Below are positions 18,672-27,738 of a stretch of DNA of 48,888 bases, piece by piece. Positions within the stretch are counted from its first letter, which is position 1; each line of letters opens with the position of its first letter. The translations under genes and the position numbers were made by a program. Below the pieces are notes generated by a model. The model had not been told where the DNA came from and ran no database searches. It saw nothing but the letters and a program-made list of their open reading frames with translations. This DNA comes from Rickettsiales bacterium (GTDB taxonomy: Bacteria; Pseudomonadota; Alphaproteobacteria; Rickettsiales; Rickettsiaceae): assembly GCA_947454145.1 (NCBI GenBank), contig CANGIW010000004.1:1-48888 (forward strand), given 5' to 3'.

Positions 18672-19673
18672 ATGAAAATTTATCCTAATAATTTTTATGG
18701 TTTTTTAGATGGTTTAAAGTCAAAAAATTATAAAGCGCTTTTATTATACGGGCCTAATGAGGCTCTAATTAATCATTTATTTAATGATTTAAAAAAAACT
18801 TTTAACTATGAAATTCAGCATAAATCTGGAAGTGAGTGGTTAAAATCTAATAATTTAGCAATTTTACTAAATAGCCAAAGTCTATTTTCTCACGTAGAGC
18901 TTATTAGAATAACAGAGCCTGGTATAACTATTACAAGTGAGGCTATTAGTGTTATATGTGATCAGAATAGCGCTAATTTGCTTATAGTCGTAGCGAATGA
19001 GTTACCTCCAAGCTCAACTTTACGTAAAAATTTTGAAACTAATCCAAAATTACTGACTTTAGCTTGTTATGAAGAAGACCATGTATCATTAATAAAATTC
19101 ATTGAAAATTATACTAAGAATAAAAATTTAAGCCTTTCTAAAGAAGCTATGCAATATATAGCAAGCAACTTCAATAACAGACAAATTTTAAAGATGGAGT
19201 TAGATAAACTACATTGTTGGTGGATAGAATCCAAAGAACAGATTGGACTAAAAGAAGTACAAAAACTAAGTTCGCAAGGAGAGTTTGATAAAATAGATGA
19301 ATTATGCTTCGCTTTAATAAAAAAGAGTCCAGAAGAATATTTTGTTAAACTAGACAAAGTTGATTTTTTAAATATATCTCCTATTTTAGTTATCAGGATG
19401 TTTTTAAAATATTACACAAATTTATACGATGTTGTTTTAGCTAAAAAATTTAACCCTACTACTTCTGTGCATCAATTAGTAAAAGAAATTACACCGCCGA
19501 TATTTTTTCGTTATGTGGATGAATTTACTACTGTTGCACAAAATACTTCTATAAAAACTATTGAAAGAGCTTTGAATTGCATATCTAACACAGAAAAAGA
19601 GCTAAAATCACACAATATCTCTGCAAGCTTAATATATGAAGAATTATTTTTTAATCTTTGGCAAAAAAACTAA
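18672..19673 (+). CDS. holA: DNA polymerase III delta subunit
   Basis: HolA is the clamp-loader subunit that opens the beta clamp. The 333-residue product has the family layout: N-terminal KNYKALLLYGPNEALINHL (about residues 19-37, a degenerate P-loop), SLFSHVELIRI near 75, the LLIVVANELPPSSTLRK segment near 105-121, then a helical domain with MQYIASNFNNRQILKMELDKL (about 158-178) and the C-terminal collar helices. Normal length. Its ATG lies just after the DnaA-box region, with no close neighbour in the same transcript apart from the small gene at 19809. Confidence 0.9.
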   Translation: MKIYPNNFYGFLDGLKSKNYKALLLYGPNEALINHLFNDLKKTFNYEIQHKSGSEWLKSNNLAILLNSQSLFSHVELIRITEPGITITSEAISVICDQNSANLLIVVANELPPSSTLRKNFETNPKLLTLACYEEDHVSLIKFIENYTKNKNLSLSKEAMQYIASNFNNRQILKMELDKLHCWWIESKEQIGLKEVQKLSSQGEFDKIDELCFALIKKSPEEYFVKLDKVDFLNISPILVIRMFLKYYTNLYDVVLAKKFNPTTSVHQLVKEITPPIFFRYVDEFTTVAQNTSIKTIERALNCISNTEKELKSHNISASLIYEELFFNLWQKN

Positions 19674-19808
19674 AAATATTTTCTTGTTGCAATATTCTTT
19701 GACATAAACTGTATTTTTGAGTAGAATATTACACAGACGCAAAAAATAGTTTTTAAAAAGCACAATCACTTCTGAATAAAAGGAAGTATAAAAATTAAGG
19801 TAATATAA

Positions 19809-20027
19809 ATGAGTAAAGCAAAAACAGCGCTAAAAAGTAAAAATAATCCTAATGCTAGGGGTGAAGTTAAGAAATTTATGTATCAAGGTAAGCAAATAAT
19901 ACCAGTGCAATTGGTACCAATTTCTGGAAAAAAACAAATGTGCGCACAATATGAAGACGGTAGTTTAGTTTTAAACGATCAAGGTACACCTATAGCTTGG
20001 GGTGTTGCTGCTGCTTCAGATAAATAA
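19809..20027 (+). CDS. Small basic conserved-looking protein, function unknown
   Basis: 72 residues: a basic N-terminus (SKAKTALKSKNNPNARGEVK) followed by an apparently folded beta-rich part (FMYQGKQIIPVQLVPISG, then CAQYEDGSLVLNDQGTPIAW). It has a well-placed ribosome site (AAGGTAATATAA before ATG). It looks like a compact SH3-like or OB-like domain, but I cannot assign a family. The frame is intact, and a perfect inverted repeat follows 20 bases after the stop. Confidence 0.6.
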   Translation: MSKAKTALKSKNNPNARGEVKKFMYQGKQIIPVQLVPISGKKQMCAQYEDGSLVLNDQGTPIAWGVAAASDK

Positions 20028-20046
20028 GTAAAAAAAATCCTTTTTC

Positions 20047-20099
20047 AAAGTCTATCTGTAAAATCTTTATAAACAATTTTGTGTTTTAAGATAGACTTT
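20047..20099 (+). terminator. 11-bp perfect stem after the small gene; rest of gap empty
   Basis: AAAGTCTATCT (20047-20057) pairs perfectly with AGATAGACTTT (20089-20099). It begins 20 bases after the stop at 20027, in the position of a terminator, but the loop is long (31 bases) and the following U-run is weak. From 20100 to 20390 I see no gene; a 7-bp inverted repeat (TTTAGCT 20317-20323 / AGCTAAA 20342-20348) may end transcription of the opposite-strand gene. Confidence 0.45.
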
Positions 20100-20390
20100 A
20101 TTCAAAATACAAAAAATTTTTGTAGTGGTTCTTGTAAAAGTTTTTTTCTAAACACTCCCCCTAAAAACAAAGCTAAATTAACCTAAAGAACTATAATTAT
20201 AACTAAATTACTATACAGAGTTAATGCTTTTTTTAAAATACAAAAATTATTACACTTCAAACTATAACCAGTATAATAAGTACAATATTATTATAGGTAG
20301 TAGTAAGGTTTACATCTTTAGCTTTTGTTTTTAAAATCAAGAGCTAAAAATATTTTGTATTAGTTAGTTCAAGTCAATTAAAGATTTAGA

Positions 20391-22370
20391 TTAACTCATA
20401 TCTATATTATTTTCAATAATAGATTCTTTAGCTGCTAAGTTAACCTCGTTATGGCTTTTATCTTCAATATTATCCCTATTATTAAAGGATTCAATAGTTT
20501 CAATGGCATCATTCTTTAGATCTTCAAAAGTATAAGTATTTGTAGTAGTCTCTATGGGGGTTTTTGAATTAACATTATCCTCTTCCGTCTTCATGCTCTT
20601 TGTAGGAGTTGAATTCTTTAGAAACTTACTTACTACATTATCCTCCTCATTACTACTCTCGTGTATATTATTATACACGTTATTTGCATACTTATCCTTG
20701 TTTTCTGTGTAATCACGATTAAATCGATTAAGCTTTTGTACTACACAATTTGATGTCTTATCATCTTCTGATACTTTTTTATTGTATTGACTTTCTAACA
20801 AGACTAACGCTTTTGCAGCTTTATTAATATCTTGATTCTGCAAAGCCTCGTCGACTAACGCTTTTGCAGCTTTATTAATATCTTGATCCTGCTTAGCCTC
20901 GTCGACTAACGCTTTTGCATTATTATATACGTTATTTGCATACTTATCCTTGTTTTCTGTGTAAACACGATTAAATCGATTAAGCTTTTGTACTACACAA
21001 TTTGACGTCTTATCATCTTCTGATACTTTTTTTTCTTCCTCGTTATTGTTTTGGCTTTGCTTTTCGTTCGTGCTAATAAGATGATTATTTGTAATATCCC
21101 TATTATCTTTAGTTACAGCTTCTTCACCTGAGAAGATGATAAGGTAGTTGTCTTGAGGTTGAACTAAAGCTTTGGTTTTATTATCTTGTTTTGAATTAAA
21201 ATGACTATATTCCCCTGTATTTACTCTCTTGTTAGAGAGATTATCCTCCCAAGAATTATCTTCCTCTTGTATTAAATCTAATTTTTTAAATCTTTTTTCC
21301 CTATTAAATCTACTTTTTTCAGTCTTAGGCTCTATTGTATAAATTTTATGCTTAGTATCTTCTGATACTTGTTCTTCCTTATCAGCAAAAGTGGCAGATG
21401 AGTAAATAAAGTTCTTCTCCCTATTTTCAGTATGAACCTCTACAATCCGCTGAATCTCTTTAGTAAAAGTAATAAGATTAATATCTTTATCTAGTTTAGT
21501 TTCCGTATACTGTAATACACTAACGAAAGTAATAAGATTAATATCTTTATCTAGTTTAGTTTCCTTATACGGTAATACACTAACGAAAGTAATAAGATTA
21601 ATATCTTTATCTAGTTTAGTTTCCTTATACGGTAATACACTAACGAAATTAAGAGAATGACAATTTTCTAATTTAAGTAATAATGATTTGTTCTGCTCTT
21701 TATTAAAGTCAGTTACACTAATACTCAGATTTTCTATACCCTCAGGTATAGAATTAATGGCTGATGTTGGTAATACGCCTTTTTTATTGATTATTACTAG
21801 AGTGTGTACCTTTGATAAATTGAAATTAGAAAATATGTTGTTCCAAAAGTCAGGCTGATACTCGTCTTGATCATTAATAACTTTAAATACCTTCACATTC
21901 GTGAATTTTTTTAAACAATCCAAATTCCAATTATTAAAATCCGCATTTTGTCTGTCTACGTAGTCAGAATGGATCGCAAGAGTTTTAATGTAGGGGGCAT
22001 ATTTTTCTGCTATCTCATCCAAACGCTTTTGCATATTATCGAATAATTGAGTTTTCTCTGGGTGACTCCTGATCTGTTCCCTCCAATAAGAATTATTCTT
22101 AAATTCTTCCTGTTCTTCTACGGTATGATTTTCCTCCAGACGTTTGTATTTAGGCGCATCAGTAGAGTTTAAGACATTTTTATTATGTACAAAAGTTATA
22201 CGTAATCGTTCAGCACTCTCATATTCAAGTTTTTCAGTAAAATCTATATCTAATATACAGCTCTCATGAGTATCAAAATACATAGCTGGCATCGAAGCTT
22301 CTTTGTCCTCCAGTTCTACAAAATATCGCTTAGCTTCATAGGCTTTAATTAAATAGTCTTTATTTTTCAT
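20391..22370 (-). CDS. Repeat-rich acidic protein, possible secreted effector
   Basis: 659 residues, no recognised enzyme domain. Residues about 1-245 look folded, with leucine-rich-repeat-like spacing (IKTLAIHSDYV, VKVFKVIND, VHTLVIINK, IENLSISVTD, LNFVSVLPY). Then a 20-residue unit (about LDKDINLITFVSVLPYKETK) occurs three times, followed by a long hydrophilic, Asn/Lys/Glu-rich disordered half. In this a segment of about 38 residues containing VVQKLNRFNR and YTENKDKYANN occurs twice, separated by 17-residue repeats (ALVDEA..DQDINKAAK). There is no signal peptide. The layout resembles host-directed proteins of intracellular bacteria; that role is inference. It lies downstream of the terminase locus but is separated by 269 bp of AT-rich DNA. 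Confidence 0.7.
   Translation of the reverse strand: MKNKDYLIKAYEAKRYFVELEDKEASMPAMYFDTHESCILDIDFTEKLEYESAERLRITFVHNKNVLNSTDAPKYKRLEENHTVEEQEEFKNNSYWREQIRSHPEKTQLFDNMQKRLDEIAEKYAPYIKTLAIHSDYVDRQNADFNNWNLDCLKKFTNVKVFKVINDQDEYQPDFWNNIFSNFNLSKVHTLVIINKKGVLPTSAINSIPEGIENLSISVTDFNKEQNKSLLLKLENCHSLNFVSVLPYKETKLDKDINLITFVSVLPYKETKLDKDINLITFVSVLQYTETKLDKDINLITFTKEIQRIVEVHTENREKNFIYSSATFADKEEQVSEDTKHKIYTIEPKTEKSRFNREKRFKKLDLIQEEDNSWEDNLSNKRVNTGEYSHFNSKQDNKTKALVQPQDNYLIIFSGEEAVTKDNRDITNNHLISTNEKQSQNNNEEEKKVSEDDKTSNCVVQKLNRFNRVYTENKDKYANNVYNNAKALVDEAKQDQDINKAAKALVDEALQNQDINKAAKALVLLESQYNKKVSEDDKTSNCVVQKLNRFNRDYTENKDKYANNVYNNIHESSNEEDNVVSKFLKNSTPTKSMKTEEDNVNSKTPIETTTNTYTFEDLKNDAIETIESFNNRDNIEDKSHNEVNLAAKESIIENNIDMS
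20667..21032 (-). repeat. Direct repeat of about 114 bp, copies 252 bp apart
   Basis: Bases 20667-20780 recur at 20919-21032 with only a few differences, in frame within the repeat-rich gene. Between the copies lie units of 51 bp (20802-20852, 20853-20903 and a partial third from 20904), each coding a 17-residue unit. The nesting shows several rounds of in-frame duplication. Confidence 0.9.
21465..21648 (-). repeat. 60-bp tandem repeat, three copies
   Basis: The unit runs at 21481-21540, 21541-21600 and 21601-21648, with a partial unit from 21465. Copies two and three are identical over their shared length and the first differs by only a few bases. Each unit codes 20 residues containing KLDKDINLITF. 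High identity implies recent expansion or gene conversion. Confidence 0.92.
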
Positions 22371-22639
22371 AATGCGTAAGTTATTTTAAATTAATTATTA
22401 TTTATTATTTATCAATTTATATACATGATGTCTAGTATCAAAGTTAGTAAATACTAATGACATGTATAACTTATATATATAGCACATAATTAGTTAATAT
22501 AAAACTAATTAATTTTATAATAGATTAATTTATTAATTTTATTTCCAGCATAAAGAGGCCACTAGCTAATAGTAAAATATCTGCGGGATAAGATAAATAT
22601 ACCAAAACACCTCTATTGCTAAACTAATGTAAGTTTTAT

Positions 22640-24013
22640 TTAAAAGTCTCTAATTCTAGCAATCTTAAATTGGGAGCTTTTCATATATTGTAAAAACTGA
22701 CTTGTTGAATCTATAGCATCATCGTGTTTAACTTTAGGAAAGTTAATTAATTCAGTAAGATATTCTAAGAATTTGTTTCGCGGTAGTAGAACTTTACCAA
22801 GTTCAAATAAGTGAGCTACAGAGGCGAATCTTGTTATTTTATCTAATTTTGGTAATATTGGAATGATATTAAGTAGCTCTTCAGAGAGTAAATCTTGTAT
22901 CAAATTTTGACCACTGGCTTTATCTTCTATCAATATTTTGGCTGGGTTATATAAGTAAGCAAAATTTTTAACAGTAGTTTTAAGTTCTAGATAAGATAAT
23001 TGTTTCTTAAAAAAATCTAATAGATAATATTTGCCTTTAGATACGGCCCAAACCGTTCCTACTGAAAAATCACAGTTTTCACCTATTTTTATAGCAGTAT
23101 CCCAACTTTGGACTAAAAACTCATAGTTTGGCAAATTATCATAAAAGCTTATTTTATCTAGAGTTAAAATGGTATCTTTATTAATTATAGGCTCTTGTAG
23201 ATATTGAGCATTAAAATTTTCTAATCCAATATCTTGGCTTAAAGCTGAATAAAATTCATATAAACTAGGGTAAAGACTTGATCCTGAAATAAATTTAAAT
23301 GTCTTGAAATCTATGTCATGCCTTGCAATTGCAGGAATTTTAAGCAGCTTCCATCCATTATTTTTATTTAAAAGATGGGCTGTTAAATCTTCTTCGTGAA
23401 GTCTTTGCATAACTAAAATAATTACGCCGTTATTAGGATCATTTAATCTAGAAGAAAATGTATTATCATACCACTCAATAGCTTTAGACCTAAGTTTAGA
23501 AGAATATAAATGGAATGGGTTATGCGGATCATCTATGATTAAAATATCTGCCCCTTCCCCAGTAACTGAACCTCCTACAGAAGTAGCCATACGAAAACCA
23601 TTTTGTGAGGTCATAAATTTACTTTTTTGATTTTGTTTTTTGCTCAAAATGGTCTTAGGAAAAATTTCTTTATACCAAGAGCTTTCCATAATATTTCTAC
23701 AATCAAACGAATGTTTTAAACTTAAAGAATTTGCATAACTGGCGACTATAATTTTGCTAGTAGGATTATGCCCTAAAATCCAAGCCGGAAAGGCAACGCT
23801 TGTGCAAATAGATTTTAAAGTTCTTGGTGGCATGTTGATGATAAGTTTTTTTATTGATCCATTTTTGGTAGCTGTTAAATGTTGACTTATTATATTTAAG
23901 TGCCAATTATCAATATATTCACTTGAAGGATTTAATGTACGAAAAGCTTTATGAAGAAAAGACAAAAAATCTAATCGCAAAGCATTATGGAATAAGTTTT
24001 TATTGGGAATCAT
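22640..24013 (-). CDS. Phage/GTA large terminase
   Basis: The motor that packages DNA into heads. The 457-residue product has an ATPase domain with a degenerate Walker A (NMPPRTLKS, residues 60-68), Walker B (ADILIIDDPHNP, near 154-165), the motif VIILVMQRLHEEDLTAHLL, and a C-terminal RNase-H-like nuclease with SWDTAIKIGENCDFSVGTVW and ILIEDKASGQNLIQDL, and a late Asp in KVKHDDAIDS. It resembles the TIGR01630-type terminases rather than the classic GRGxGKT form of Rhodobacter GTA gp2. The start overlaps the upstream small gene by 14 bases, and the frame is intact. Confidence 0.92.
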   Translation of the reverse strand: MIPNKNLFHNALRLDFLSFLHKAFRTLNPSSEYIDNWHLNIISQHLTATKNGSIKKLIINMPPRTLKSICTSVAFPAWILGHNPTSKIIVASYANSLSLKHSFDCRNIMESSWYKEIFPKTILSKKQNQKSKFMTSQNGFRMATSVGGSVTGEGADILIIDDPHNPFHLYSSKLRSKAIEWYDNTFSSRLNDPNNGVIILVMQRLHEEDLTAHLLNKNNGWKLLKIPAIARHDIDFKTFKFISGSSLYPSLYEFYSALSQDIGLENFNAQYLQEPIINKDTILTLDKISFYDNLPNYEFLVQSWDTAIKIGENCDFSVGTVWAVSKGKYYLLDFFKKQLSYLELKTTVKNFAYLYNPAKILIEDKASGQNLIQDLLSEELLNIIPILPKLDKITRFASVAHLFELGKVLLPRNKFLEYLTELINFPKVKHDDAIDSTSQFLQYMKSSQFKIARIRDF

Positions 24014-24275
24014 TAATCTTTAAATTATAGTTTTTTAAAAACTGCTGAATAATTAGCTCATCATTTTTTGATAATTCTTCAGTATCTTTGCCGTAGATTT
24101 CATGAAATTTATCAAGCTGGGTAATAAGCTTAACATAATCTTGTAAATTTTTTAAAATATTAGTAATACCACCTTCTTTTGTATTATCTGTAGCAATATC
24201 TATATCAATTAGAAGTTTTTGAGCTATAGTAATTAATCCCTCTATAAGGTTTTTAATTCTTGGATCATGATTCAT
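24000..24275 (-). CDS. Small helical protein, candidate small terminase (gp1-like)
   Basis: 91 residues, predicted mostly alpha-helical (DPRIKNLIEGLITIAQKLLIDIDIA, then ILKNLQDYVKLITQLDKFHEIYG). It lies between portal and large terminase and overlaps the terminase start by 14 bases. Small terminases usually sit next to the large subunit and are short helical proteins, and RcGTA gp1 has been shown to be one, so this is the best candidate. Sequence similarity to gp1 is not evident by eye, so the role is inferred from position. Confidence 0.6.
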   Translation of the reverse strand: MNHDPRIKNLIEGLITIAQKLLIDIDIATDNTKEGGITNILKNLQDYVKLITQLDKFHEIYGKDTEELSKNDELIIQQFLKNYNLKINDSQ

Positions 24276-24294
24276 ATACTATAAAAGAAAAACA

Positions 24295-25449
24295 TTATAA
24301 ATTGTCCCCATTTTGTATAGGTGGTAAGCTAAAAATAGCTCTTTTTTCGTTTAATGTCATAAAATTTGCATTTGAAATTTTAGCCCATAAATTTTCACGT
24401 CGTTCTGTTAATGTTGAAATTGCATCCCTATTAAAATCTAAATTAATAGGACATTGATACCAATAGCTAAACCAATTTCCGAAAGCATCAGCAAGATAAT
24501 TTAACAAAGGTATGATCGTTTCTTCCCACAAAGCCAATCTAGCTTCATGCATATTACTATATGTGCTATCACCAGCTATACCTAGTAGTTGTGGTGGAAC
24601 ACCAAACGCAAGAGCTATTTCCCTGGCGGCACAGTTTCTAGATTCGATAAAGTCCATATCTTTGGGGCTAATATGCATTTCTTGCCACTCTAAACCACCT
24701 TCAAGCAGCATAGGTTTACCGGCATAACTAGCCCCAGAATATTTTTCGTTCAATTGCTCCTTCAATCGCTGAAACTGATCCTCATTTAAGTAGGATCCAT
24801 TTTTTACAACTAATGCACCACTAGGGCGAGCACCATTTTTTAAAAGAGCATAATTCCATTCTGAAGATTTATTGTGTAAAGATATAGAGGATTTTGCTGC
24901 TGTTAGAGGAGAAAAACCCTGGGTGTTATCTTTAGGGTTATAGTTACGTAAATGTAGTATTTGACTTTGTTGACTTTGGCGATCTATATAATAACGTTGT
25001 TTACCGTTATATTCATAGCCTAAAAGGGCATAATTTTCTAATATAGGGTTAACAAGATCATTTCTTAAAACATGAAGTTCTTTAATACCTAGACCTAAAG
25101 ATGCAATAGCCAAAACATAACTACCACCAAATAAAAGTTTATTAGAAATTAAATTTATAAAAAATTCTGCTCCACCCTTTCCAGGGTTAGGTCTTTGTAG
25201 CAATCTTGTAATATAGTTAGCATTTTTTGTATCTAATTTATCACTCTGTAAAGTCCAAGGCACATGGCTTGCTGCATTTGCTATAAGATTTACACATTTA
25301 TAGACTATAACATTATTTTGATATCCAATATTATCAAAATCCAAGTTAACTTGAGAAAAATCTTCGGTGTCTGTATGAAAGTAAAAATTGTGTCCAGATT
25401 TTTGCCTTGAAGGGTTTTTTAAAAAATTAGTAAGATATTTTTTAATCAT
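24295..25449 (-). CDS. HK97-family portal protein (GTA gp3-like)
   Basis: The 384-residue portal forms the dodecameric DNA entry ring of the head. Signatures: NNVIVYKCVNLIANAASHVPW (about residues 47-67), NPGKGGAEFFINLISNKLLFGGSYVL (split around 90-118), ILHLRNYNPKDNTQGFSPL near 163-181, GKPMLLEGGLEW near 242, and the C-terminal AREIALAFGVPPQLLGIAGDSTYSNM (split near 280-305). Length is normal. It is the first gene of the portal/small/large terminase set, 19 bases before the small gene. In RcGTA the terminase genes come before the portal, so the order here is rearranged. Confidence 0.93.
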   Translation of the reverse strand: MIKKYLTNFLKNPSRQKSGHNFYFHTDTEDFSQVNLDFDNIGYQNNVIVYKCVNLIANAASHVPWTLQSDKLDTKNANYITRLLQRPNPGKGGAEFFINLISNKLLFGGSYVLAIASLGLGIKELHVLRNDLVNPILENYALLGYEYNGKQRYYIDRQSQQSQILHLRNYNPKDNTQGFSPLTAAKSSISLHNKSSEWNYALLKNGARPSGALVVKNGSYLNEDQFQRLKEQLNEKYSGASYAGKPMLLEGGLEWQEMHISPKDMDFIESRNCAAREIALAFGVPPQLLGIAGDSTYSNMHEARLALWEETIIPLLNYLADAFGNWFSYWYQCPINLDFNRDAISTLTERRENLWAKISNANFMTLNEKRAIFSLPPIQNGDNL

Positions 25450-25543
25450 TGCTAGAAATAAGTTGTTATTAACCCCAAGCTTACTTATTATTTAAACTAG
25501 CACTAAGATACAGAAACAAAAAATATTATTTATATGTCTATAT

Positions 25544-26719
25544 TTACTCAAAAGATTTGGGTAAAAAATGTTTGTTTAGATGTTCTAAGGTAGTTGCTTT
25601 AGCATTTTGATATAATTCTGAAAATTTTTTTGTAGCTTTTTTTATATCAGACATTCCGACATCTTTAGGGTTTAATATTATTGTATATAAAGGACATTCT
25701 GTTCTTAAATATTTACAAGTTTGAATATTTTGTTCTATTTGCGGAGTTACTCCAATTATGGAGTTCAAATAAAATCTAAAAAATGAAGAAGCTAATTTTG
25801 CTATTATAGCAGTTGAGTTTGAAGAAAAAATATTGTAGTAAGCTTTAGTATCGTCACCAACAAAGCAAAAAGCTAAAGTTCTTCCTGCATTGGTAAAATA
25901 TTTTATGGGTATATTGTCCATAATTCCTCCGTCATAATAATCAGTATTATTAATTTGCACACTTTTAAATGGTCCAGGAAAAGCCGAAGAAGCTCCTGCA
26001 GCAACTGCAATAGATATATCTGGGAATGTTTTAGCATTAAATATCTCTAATTCTTCTTTATTTGTGACATATGTAGTCGTAATGTGAAGTGTTTTGAATT
26101 TTTCGGGGTGTATTTTTCTTAAAAAGGCTAAATCTGCAAAAGTTATTTTATGATTTGAAGTTTTGAAATTATTTAATTCTTCTAAAGCTAAACTATTTTC
26201 AGATGTTAATTTATTTTTTAAATCAGCAATATTTTGTGCTAAATTGCTAAGTAAAGCTAAATTTTCTTCTAAAGAAGACTTGTAACTAATAATTCTTGTT
26301 TCAAATTCATTACTTTCTATATATTGTGTAATAGAACAACGTATTAATTTTTCAATAAATTGTTGCAATGGTAAATTGTCTTCGTTTAAAGGAATGCAGT
26401 TAATTTTAGCAAGGCTTTGAAGGGCTAATATAAAAGGGTTGGTTGTTTTTGTGGGTCTTGAGAATTCGTTAAAGGGTTTTGTTCTTAAAATTGATGTTAA
26501 AAATTTAGCTTCAACTCCACAAGCAATTAATGTTGCTATTAATGCTCCAGCAGAAGAGCCAGCTATTTCTTCCACGTCTTTCAATACACCAGTTTCATCT
26601 AAAGCTTCATATGCACCTGTATACATAAGACCTTTAGTTCCACCTCCAGAAAAAGCTAAATTTCTAATATCGGTCTTTTGAGTTTCTTTTTTTATAATAC
26701 TATCCTTAAATTTGTGCAT
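25544..26719 (-). CDS. Patatin-like phospholipase
   Basis: A 391-residue patatin-domain lipase. Motifs: oxyanion glycine loop GGGTKG (residues 25-30), nucleophile GSSAG (54-58, Ser56), and the catalytic Asp in YYDGGIMDN (near 265). A long helical insertion (about residues 130-185) separates the two halves. Rickettsial patatin-like proteins are phospholipase A2 enzymes, some secreted into the host. No signal peptide is visible. Close neighbours are GTA portal and an ankyrin protein, without operon structure. Confidence 0.93.
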   Translation of the reverse strand: MHKFKDSIIKKETQKTDIRNLAFSGGGTKGLMYTGAYEALDETGVLKDVEEIAGSSAGALIATLIACGVEAKFLTSILRTKPFNEFSRPTKTTNPFILALQSLAKINCIPLNEDNLPLQQFIEKLIRCSITQYIESNEFETRIISYKSSLEENLALLSNLAQNIADLKNKLTSENSLALEELNNFKTSNHKITFADLAFLRKIHPEKFKTLHITTTYVTNKEELEIFNAKTFPDISIAVAAGASSAFPGPFKSVQINNTDYYDGGIMDNIPIKYFTNAGRTLAFCFVGDDTKAYYNIFSSNSTAIIAKLASSFFRFYLNSIIGVTPQIEQNIQTCKYLRTECPLYTIILNPKDVGMSDIKKATKKFSELYQNAKATTLEHLNKHFLPKSFE

Positions 26720-26814
26720 AATTTGCTCTTATTTATATATATGTATTAATAGTATATACTAATTTTTGTAAACCAATAGTAACATTACAAAAATGATAAA
26801 AAAATAACTATTCT

Positions 26815-27450
26815 TTAGTATAAAGCATTAGAGGTATTTGTTTCTGTATCGCTAAAATCTGTCAATGATTTTTGAGCGACCATTGGTAAAGCTGGTAATG
26901 CTTGATTTTCATTGACTTGAATGCTTAAGTCTTGATGGATCTCGGGGTAAAGTTCTTTTAAGATGTCTTCAGTTTTTTGTTGTAAAAGCACATTCACAAC
27001 TTCTTCTTTACCCCACCTAGAAGCTAAGATTAAAGGAGTGCTTCCATATTTATTTTGGATATTTGGATTAGCTCCATTTTTCAACAGCTTTTCTACAATC
27101 TTGGCATGACCCCACTCGCAAGCGAACATTAATGGAGTGCTTCCATATTTATTTTGGATATTTGGATTAGCTCCATTTTTCAACAGCTTTTCTACAATCT
27201 CGGCATGACCCCACTCGCAAGCGAACATTAATGGAGTGCTTCTATATTTATTTTGGATATTTGGATTAGCTCCATTTTTCAACAGCTTTTCTACAATCTT
27301 GGCATGACCGTACTCGCAAGCATAAAATAAAGCAGTACTTCCATATTTATCTTGGATATTTGGATCTGTTTGTGTATAAGCAAAAAGACTTTCTAATTTT
27401 TCAAGGTGATTTTCTAGTGCAAAAAATAAATCAAACAGTTGTGCAATCAT
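26815..27450 (-). CDS. Ankyrin-repeat protein
   Basis: 211 residues with four to five ankyrin repeats of 33 residues from about 28 to 155, each on the pattern NPNIQNKYGSTPLMFACEWGHAEIVEKLLKNGA in two parts. Repeats two and three are nearly identical. A short N-terminal helix (LFDLFFALENHLEKLES) and a 50-residue C-terminal tail complete it. Ankyrin proteins mediate protein-protein contacts and are frequent secreted effectors in Rickettsiales; the specific target is unknown. No signal peptide. Confidence 0.92.
   Translation of the reverse strand: MIAQLFDLFFALENHLEKLESLFAYTQTDPNIQDKYGSTALFYACEYGHAKIVEKLLKNGANPNIQNKYRSTPLMFACEWGHAEIVEKLLKNGANPNIQNKYGSTPLMFACEWGHAKIVEKLLKNGANPNIQNKYGSTPLILASRWGKEEVVNVLLQQKTEDILKELYPEIHQDLSIQVNENQALPALPMVAQKSLTDFSDTETNTSNALY
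27041..27350 (-). repeat. 99-bp tandem repeat within the ankyrin gene
   Basis: The word CTTCCATATT or a near variant starts at 27041, 27140, 27239 and 27338, a strict 99-bp period (33 codons). The units between 27041 and 27338 are almost identical at the DNA level, more than protein constraint would need, so they duplicated or converted recently. Confidence 0.92.
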
Positions 27451-27738
27451 GATATAGCGATTAATTTTTAAATTCTAAAGATGAATAAACTGAAATTAGG
27501 TAGAAATTTCAGTATAGATTAAAAAATAATTAATATCAAGTAACTAAATATGTAATTTTATACTAGATGCTTATTGAAAAATTTAAAAGAAATGTTGGGA
27601 CAATATAAATAAAAAGTAGATTGATCGTTATAATCTAAAATTATAATGCAAAAATTGGAAATAAAATTTTAAATACAGCATAACTAGAGTGCCAGACTTC
27701 AAGTTATGCTAATATGTGATTACAAAAAAATTTTGATA

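Noticed and set aside
27041-27400. Regular 99-bp repeats considered as a CRISPR array
   Set aside because: The repeats are contiguous without spacers, coding and in frame as ankyrin units. No cas genes are present. The same holds for the 60-bp and 51-bp repeats at 20.7-21.6 kb.
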